A DNA stretch of 64,000 bases from Ramlibacter monticola (GTDB taxonomy: Bacteria; Pseudomonadota; Gammaproteobacteria; Burkholderiales; Burkholderiaceae_C). A model generated the notes under the pieces. That model made no database searches, was not told the origin of the DNA, and saw nothing but the letters and a program-made list of their open reading frames with translations. Shown here one piece after another: positions 60,402-64,000 of this stretch; the first letter of the stretch is position 1, and every line of letters starts with the position of its first letter. The position numbers and the translations under genes were made by a program. The stretch is taken from positions 1,586,240 through 1,650,239 of the forward strand of contig NZ_JAEQNE010000001.1 in the NCBI RefSeq assembly GCF_016722785.1. Direction: 5' to 3'.

Positions 60402-61849
60402 ACGCGGACCGGGGCCTGGGAGCCTGGGCGGCAGAGAAGCGGGCCTGCGCCGGGGCCTGGGAGCCTGACAGCCTAGGCGCGGTCGATCGCCGCGTACTTT
60501 ACGTACGCAAGGAGATCGCAACGACGGCTGGCAGGCTCCCAGGCCCCGGCCCGGAGGGTTGGGCCTTCAAGGGGCCGTCTGCGTCGTTGCGGGAAGGGGT
60601 CAAGCCGGCCAGGCTTGACCCCTTCCCGCGCCTAGCATCCAGCCCCTTGAAGGCCCAACGCAGGCCCGTTTCTCTGCCGCCCAGGCTCCACAGCCGGCCC
60701 CCCCGCATCGCCCTCGCCCTCGCCGGCGGCGGGCCCCTGGGCGCGATCTGGGAGATCGGCGCCCTCTGCGCGCTGGAGGAGGCGCTGGGCGGGATCGAGC
60801 TCACCCGGCTGGACCACTACGTGGGCGTCTCGGCCGGCGGCTTCATCGCCGCGGGTCTGGCCAACGGCATCGCGCCGCGCGCGCTGTGTGCCGCCTTCAT
60901 CGAGAACCGCGGGGCGGCCGACGATGTCTTCGACCCGCGCTGGCTCACCAAGCCCGCCTGGGGCGCGTTCCTGCGCGGCGCGGCGCGGCTGCCGCTGCTG
61001 GCGGCGGCCAGCGCCTGGCGCGCCGGCGTGCGGCGCGAAGCCCTGCTGCACGCGCTGGAGCCGCTGACGGCGGCCCTGCCGGAAGGCGTCTTCTCCTCGG
61101 AACCGATCCACGACCGCCTGGCGCGGGTCTTCTCGCGGGAAGGCCGCAGCAACGACTTCCGCCGACTGGCGAGCCGCCTGACGCTGGTCGCCACCGACGT
61201 CGAACGCGGCGAGGCCGTGGCCTTCGGCAGCCCCGGCTGGGACCACGTGCCGGTCTCGCGGGCGGTGCAGGCCACCTGCGCCCTGCCCGGCCTGTTCCCG
61301 CCGGTGGAGATCGACGGCCGGCGCTTCGTCGACGGCGCGCTCACCAAGACGCTGCACGCCTCGGTGGCGCTCGAAGACGGCATGGATCTCGTGCTGTGCC
61401 TCAACCCCCTGGTTCCCTTCGCGCTCCCCGGCGCGGCGGCGCGGGGGCTACCCTCGCTGCTCGGGCAGACCATCCGCACCATGATCCATTCGCGCCTCGC
61501 GCTCGGGATGCGCCACTACGCGCGGGCCTATCCCGGCACCGACATCGTGCTGCTGGAGCCGGAGGCGAAGGACGCCGTGCTGCAGCGGGCCCATCCCTTC
61601 GGTTACGCGCAGCGGCGCGCGCTCGCCGAACACGCGTACCAGCGCACCCGCGCGTGGCTGCGGGGCAACGCGCCGCGAGTCGAACCCACGCTGGCGCGCC
61701 ACGGGATCGTCGTGCGTTCCGGCGTGCTGCGCGACGACGGCCGCCTCCTGATCCCTGGGACGCCGTCCACGCGCCTGGGCCCGGCGCTGGACCGACTTCG
61801 CAGCGTGCTGGACGACCTGGATTCCACATTGCAGTGCGCGAGACCATGA
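60398..61849 (+). CDS. patatin-like phospholipase family protein
   Basis: The catalytic domain is a patatin-like Ser/Asp acyl hydrolase: oxyanion loop GGGPLGA (near residue 111), nucleophile Ser145 in GVSAGG, and Asp312 in FVDGAL (numbering from GTG 60398, 483 residues). The first ~105 codons are formed by the nested palindromic element and have no family resemblance; recognisable homology begins at RIALALAGGG (about 60707). No ATG/GTG lies between, only TTG 60587, so the true start is uncertain. The stop overlaps the TetR start (ATGA). Members hydrolyse phospholipids or PHA-related esters; location by the phasin suggests lipid storage. Confidence 0.75.
   Translation: MNADRGLGAWAAEKRACAGAWEPDSLGAVDRRVLYVRKEIATTAGRLPGPGPEGWAFKGPSASLREGVKPARLDPFPRLASSPLKAQRRPVSLPPRLHSRPPRIALALAGGGPLGAIWEIGALCALEEALGGIELTRLDHYVGVSAGGFIAAGLANGIAPRALCAAFIENRGAADDVFDPRWLTKPAWGAFLRGAARLPLLAAASAWRAGVRREALLHALEPLTAALPEGVFSSEPIHDRLARVFSREGRSNDFRRLASRLTLVATDVERGEAVAFGSPGWDHVPVSRAVQATCALPGLFPPVEIDGRRFVDGALTKTLHASVALEDGMDLVLCLNPLVPFALPGAAARGLPSLLGQTIRTMIHSRLALGMRHYARAYPGTDIVLLEPEAKDAVLQRAHPFGYAQRRALAEHAYQRTRAWLRGNAPRVEPTLARHGIVVRSGVLRDDGRLLIPGTPSTRLGPALDRLRSVLDDLDSTLQCARP
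60409..60689. repeat. nested Y-shaped palindromic element
   Basis: Four inverted repeats fit together. A: 60419-60449 with 60659-60689 (31 bp, one mismatch). Inside A: B 60450-60467 with 60532-60549 (18 bp perfect), whose loop holds GCGTAC/GTACGC (60492-60497, 60503-60508); and C 60558-60575 with 60642-60659 (18 bp perfect) enclosing D 60589-60606 with 60612-60629 (18 bp perfect, 5-base loop). B-left is also a direct copy of 60409-60426. Closed by A, this is a Y- or T-shaped fold. It spans the phasin-patatin junction. Confidence 0.8.
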
Positions 61850-62517
61850 CGAAGAAAGCGCCGCGCCGCACGGCCGAACGCATCCTGGAAGTGACGCTCG
61901 ACCTGTTCAATCGCTTCGGCGAGCCGAACGTGTCGACCACCCTGATTTCGTCCGAGCTGGGCATCAGCCCCGGCAATCTTTACTATCACTACCCGGCGAA
62001 GGATGAGCTGATCAATTCGCTGTTCGACCGCTACGACAAGGCGCTCGGTGAGTTGCTCCATGCCGCCGGCGACGTGCGCGACGTGGAGGACGCCTGGTTC
62101 TTCCTGCACACGCTGTTCGAGCTGATCTGGCAGTACCGCTTCCTGTACCGGGACCTCAACGACCTGCTCTCGCGCAACCGGCGGCTGGAAACCGAATTCC
62201 AGGCCGTGCTGAAGAACAAGACCCGCGCCATCCGCGCGCTGCTGGATGGCATGGGCCGCAGCGGCGCGGTCGGCATCGATTCGCGCCAGCTCGAGGCGAC
62301 GGCGACCAGCATGGTGGTGCTGCTCACCTATTGGCTGAGCTACGAGTACGTGCGCGACCCGCGCCGGGCGCTGGAGCCCGAGGGCGCGCAGCAGGCCTTG
62401 CTGCGCGGCGCCCACCACGTGCTCCATCTGCTGGTACCCTATCTGGAACCTGCGCAGCAGGCGCACCTGCTGCAGCTCGCCGGTGCCTACGCCGCCGGGA
62501 ACGCACCGGGAGGCTGA
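61846..62517 (+). CDS. TetR/AcrR family regulator (PHA/lipid locus)
   Basis: A 223-residue regulator. Helix-turn-helix at about 8-55: RRTAERILEVTLDLFNRFGE and LISSELGISPGNLYYHYPAK. The C-terminal domain (WFFLHTLFELIWQYRFLYRD, DLLSRNRRLETEFQ) matches the phasin-linked TetR group of Burkholderiales. Coupled by ATGA to the patatin gene and 20 bases before the next gene. Effector unknown; control of phasin/patatin genes is plausible. Confidence 0.88.
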   Translation: MTKKAPRRTAERILEVTLDLFNRFGEPNVSTTLISSELGISPGNLYYHYPAKDELINSLFDRYDKALGELLHAAGDVRDVEDAWFFLHTLFELIWQYRFLYRDLNDLLSRNRRLETEFQAVLKNKTRAIRALLDGMGRSGAVGIDSRQLEATATSMVVLLTYWLSYEYVRDPRRALEPEGAQQALLRGAHHVLHLLVPYLEPAQQAHLLQLAGAYAAGNAPGG

Positions 62518-62537
62518 GCGCAGGCGGGGAGACGACG

Positions 62538-63311
62538 ATGGCCCACTGGACGGCCTTCCCGCACCTTGGTGAATTCCAGTACGACGCCGCCAGCGTGAGC
62601 CAGGCGTGGCAACGCCTGCACGCGGGCGATGCGGAGCCCTTGCCCGCCGATCCGCGGGTTCTGCAGGCCTGGGTGCTGTTCCACAACGGCGAGTTCCAGC
62701 AGGCCATGCAGGCCGGCCTGGAAGCCGGCGACGGCGGCATCACCTGCGCCAACAAGGCGGCCTGCATCTACGCGAACTACCTCGAGAAGAAGGAAAAGGT
62801 GCGGCTCGCCCTGTTCCAGGAGGCCGCGCAGCGCGCCGAGCAGCAGGCCGCGGCCCATCCGGACGACCCCGGCGCCTGGTACTGGCAGGCCTACGCGCTC
62901 GGACGCTACAGCCACGGCATCAGCGTGGCCAAGGCGCTCGCAATGGGGCTGGGCAGCCGCGTCAAGGAGGCGCTGGAGCACACGGTCCGCCTGCAGCCGC
63001 GCCATGCCGATGCGCACGTCGCGCTGGGCGCCTTCCACGCCGAGGTGATCGACAAGGTCGGCTCCCTGATCGGCAGCATGACCTACGGCGCGAAGAAGGA
63101 CGTCGGCCTGCGCATGTTCCAGGAGGCGCTGCGCCTCCATCCGCACTCGCCCATCGCCCTGATCGAGTACGCCAACGGCCTCGTGATGCTGGAAGGCGAC
63201 GGCAAGCTCAAGGAGGCGACCCGCCTGTACGAGCAGGCCGCGGCGCTGCAGCCTGCCGATGCGATGGAGCGGCTGGACGTGGACCTGGCGCGTGCGGAGC
63301 TGGCGACGTAG
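62538..63311 (+). CDS. TPR-like cytoplasmic protein of unknown function
   Basis: A 257-residue all-helical protein without signal peptide. TPR-like helix pairs are visible: VLQAWVLFHNGEFQQAMQAG (about 41-60), PGAWYWQAYALGRYSHGISV (about 112-131), RHADAHVALGAFHAEVIDKV (about 155-174) and SPIALIEYANGLVMLEGDGK (about 202-221). GSLIGSMTYGAKKDVGLRMF is a well-defined segment of a conserved Burkholderiales protein group found in phasin loci; I cannot name a function. Ribosome site GGGGAGA precedes the ATG. Confidence 0.8.
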   Translation: MAHWTAFPHLGEFQYDAASVSQAWQRLHAGDAEPLPADPRVLQAWVLFHNGEFQQAMQAGLEAGDGGITCANKAACIYANYLEKKEKVRLALFQEAAQRAEQQAAAHPDDPGAWYWQAYALGRYSHGISVAKALAMGLGSRVKEALEHTVRLQPRHADAHVALGAFHAEVIDKVGSLIGSMTYGAKKDVGLRMFQEALRLHPHSPIALIEYANGLVMLEGDGKLKEATRLYEQAAALQPADAMERLDVDLARAELAT

Positions 63312-63365
63312 CCGACGCCGGCAAGCGCCCCCAGACTACAGGCTCGTCCGTGAGCCGACGGAACA

Positions 63366-63833
63366 ATGGGCCGCATGGACCCCATGAACATCTTCCAGGC
63401 GCTGCTGGTCAGCCACCGCACCCAACGGGAACTCTACGCGCGCCTGCTGGCGAGCAAGCCCGCCACCGAGGAGCGGCAGCACGTGTTCGAGGAGCTGAAG
63501 CGCGAGCTGCACGCGCACGAGACGGCGGAGGAGCGCTGCTTCTACGTGCCGCTGATCGAGCACGACCGCTCGGTGGACCTGTCGCGGCACGCCATCGCCG
63601 AACACCACGAGATGGACGAAATGGTGGAACACCTCGACCAGGTGGACCCGCACGCGGCCGAATGGCAGGCGTGCTGCCAGAAACTCTGCGACAAGATCGA
63701 GCACCACCTCGACGAGGAGGAACAGAAGTTCTTCCCGCAGGCCGGCAAGGTCCTCGGCGAGACGCAGAAGCTGAAGCTGGCGAAGGACTACGAGGCGGAG
63801 TTCATGACGCTGCGGCTCAAGCAGGAGGCCTGA
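63366..63833 (+). CDS. hemerythrin domain-containing protein
   Basis: A 155-residue four-helix protein. Iron-ligand His/Glu residues of the HHE/hemerythrin type are spaced as expected: ALLVSHRTQRELY (His near 17), RELHAHETAEERCFYVPLIE, AIAEHHEMDEMVEHLDQV and CDKIEHHLDEEEQKFFPQ. Members sense or store O2, NO or iron, or protect against oxidative stress. ATG 63366 is used; Met4 and Met7 are alternatives and the SD is weak. It stands 54 bases after the TPR-like gene and before the insertion sequence. Confidence 0.88.
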   Translation: MGRMDPMNIFQALLVSHRTQRELYARLLASKPATEERQHVFEELKRELHAHETAEERCFYVPLIEHDRSVDLSRHAIAEHHEMDEMVEHLDQVDPHAAEWQACCQKLCDKIEHHLDEEEQKFFPQAGKVLGETQKLKLAKDYEAEFMTLRLKQEA

Positions 63834-63848
63834 AACACCTTAACAGCC

Positions 63849-63877
63849 GAACGCAGAGGGCGCAGAGGAATCGCAAA
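63849..63877. repeat. cgcagag-type intergenic repeat next to the insertion sequence
   Basis: The purine-rich text gaacgcagagggcgcagagg then aatcgcaaag resembles the dispersed intergenic repeat type also suspected at 38320-38422 (gcaaa/gcgcg units). It ends where the insertion sequence terminus begins, so the element may have landed in such a repeat. Confidence 0.35.
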
Positions 63878-64000
63878 GAGCCTGTCCTGAATTTTGTGTT
63901 CGGGGCATAACATGACCCAGAGGACCAGTTATGCCCAGCAAGACGAAGTTGAAGAACGCGGAGATCGCGGCGAAGTCGGCTGCACTGCCGAAAATCCCCA
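63878..64000 (+). mobile_element. left end of an IS256-like insertion sequence (partial)
   Basis: GAGCCTGTCCTGAATTTTGT beginning at 63878 is the terminal inverted repeat type of IS256-family elements known from Burkholderiales (cctgtcctgaattttgtg). A transposase frame opens about 50 bases inside. Only the left 123 bases are in the window, so the other end and target duplication cannot be seen. Confidence 0.6.
63931..64000 (+). CDS. N-terminus of IS transposase (IS256-like, cut by window edge)
   Basis: Starting with ATG 63931 the frame reads MPSKTKLKNAEIAAKSAALP then KIP to the edge. Lys-rich start followed by a Pro-Lys-Ile-Pro segment resembles the beginning of Mutator/IS256 transposases, in which a PxIPxELID motif comes next. 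The catalytic DDE region is outside the window. An ATG at 63912 in another frame gives no match. Confidence 0.5.
   Translation, partial: MPSKTKLKNAEIAAKSAALPKIP

Overview
The window is about 69-70% G+C by eye, with dense short-spaced operons, GTG starts and ATGA overlaps. Gene content (SlmA next to ArgB, phasin/patatin/TetR locus, TRAP sugar-acid locus, decaheme cytochrome plus porin) points to a betaproteobacterium of the order Burkholderiales, most likely the Comamonadaceae (Ramlibacter/Variovorax/Rhodoferax-like). This is inference from gene families; no rRNA or tRNA gene is visible to confirm it.

Layout. (1) 12-6342, minus: UvrA-like ATPase, a cyclase-FHA signalling protein, and an AtuC/AtuD-like carboxylase-dehydrogenase pair for acyclic terpenoid or branched acyl-CoA breakdown. 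(2) 6589-13688, plus: one compact operon holding DUF2946 protein, TonB-dependent receptor, His-rich PepSY membrane protein, TonB, ExbB, ExbD, a Sco lipoprotein and a PCuAC chaperone. It looks like a self-contained copper acquisition and delivery unit. (3) 13669-17107: an ECF sigma factor with a C-terminal helical extension, a VOC protein and two YCII/DGPF proteins, plus a secreted TPR protein. (4) 17249-27141, minus: a fatty-acid/acyl-CoA degradation operon (SDRs, enoyl-CoA hydratase, DsbA-like isomerase, thiolase, FadB-like protein, DUF2147 protein, acyl-CoA dehydrogenase) headed by its TetR regulator. It contains a 59-codon thioesterase remnant. (5) 27371-30389, plus: a decaheme MtrA/PioA/DmsE cytochrome and an MtrB/PioB barrel, i.e. 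a porin-cytochrome electron conduit. (6) 30403-39524: a divergent sugar-acid locus around a GntR regulator. The minus arm is two SDRs and a fumarylacetoacetase-fold hydrolase; the plus arm is GntR, TRAP DctPQM, a UxaA-family dehydratase and an LDH2-family dehydrogenase. A clear inverted repeat lies in the shared promoter region.

(7) 39540-44512, minus: a small secreted orphan protein, PdeM-like phosphoesterase, SlmA, a two-component system and ArgB. (8) 44584-57614, minus: a surface polysaccharide (O-antigen type) cluster with rfbBDAC for dTDP-L-rhamnose, a flippase, three glycosyltransferases, UDP-L-FucNAc synthesis genes and a WecA/MraY-type initiating transferase; no Wzy polymerase is recognised. 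(9) 57711-63833: a two-domain fatty acyl reductase-like SDR (minus), then phasin, patatin-like hydrolase, TetR regulator, a TPR-like protein and a hemerythrin-like protein (plus), suggesting lipid/PHA storage. (10) 63878-64000: the left end of an insertion sequence, cut by the window edge.

The most unusual items are the nested, Y-shaped palindromic element at 60409-60689 between the phasin and patatin genes, the MtrAB electron conduit with a 26-bp palindrome in front of it, the eight-gene copper operon with its own TonB-ExbBD, and a short repeat-like sequence lying in frame inside the carboxylase gene. No intergenic gap exceeds about 260 bases.
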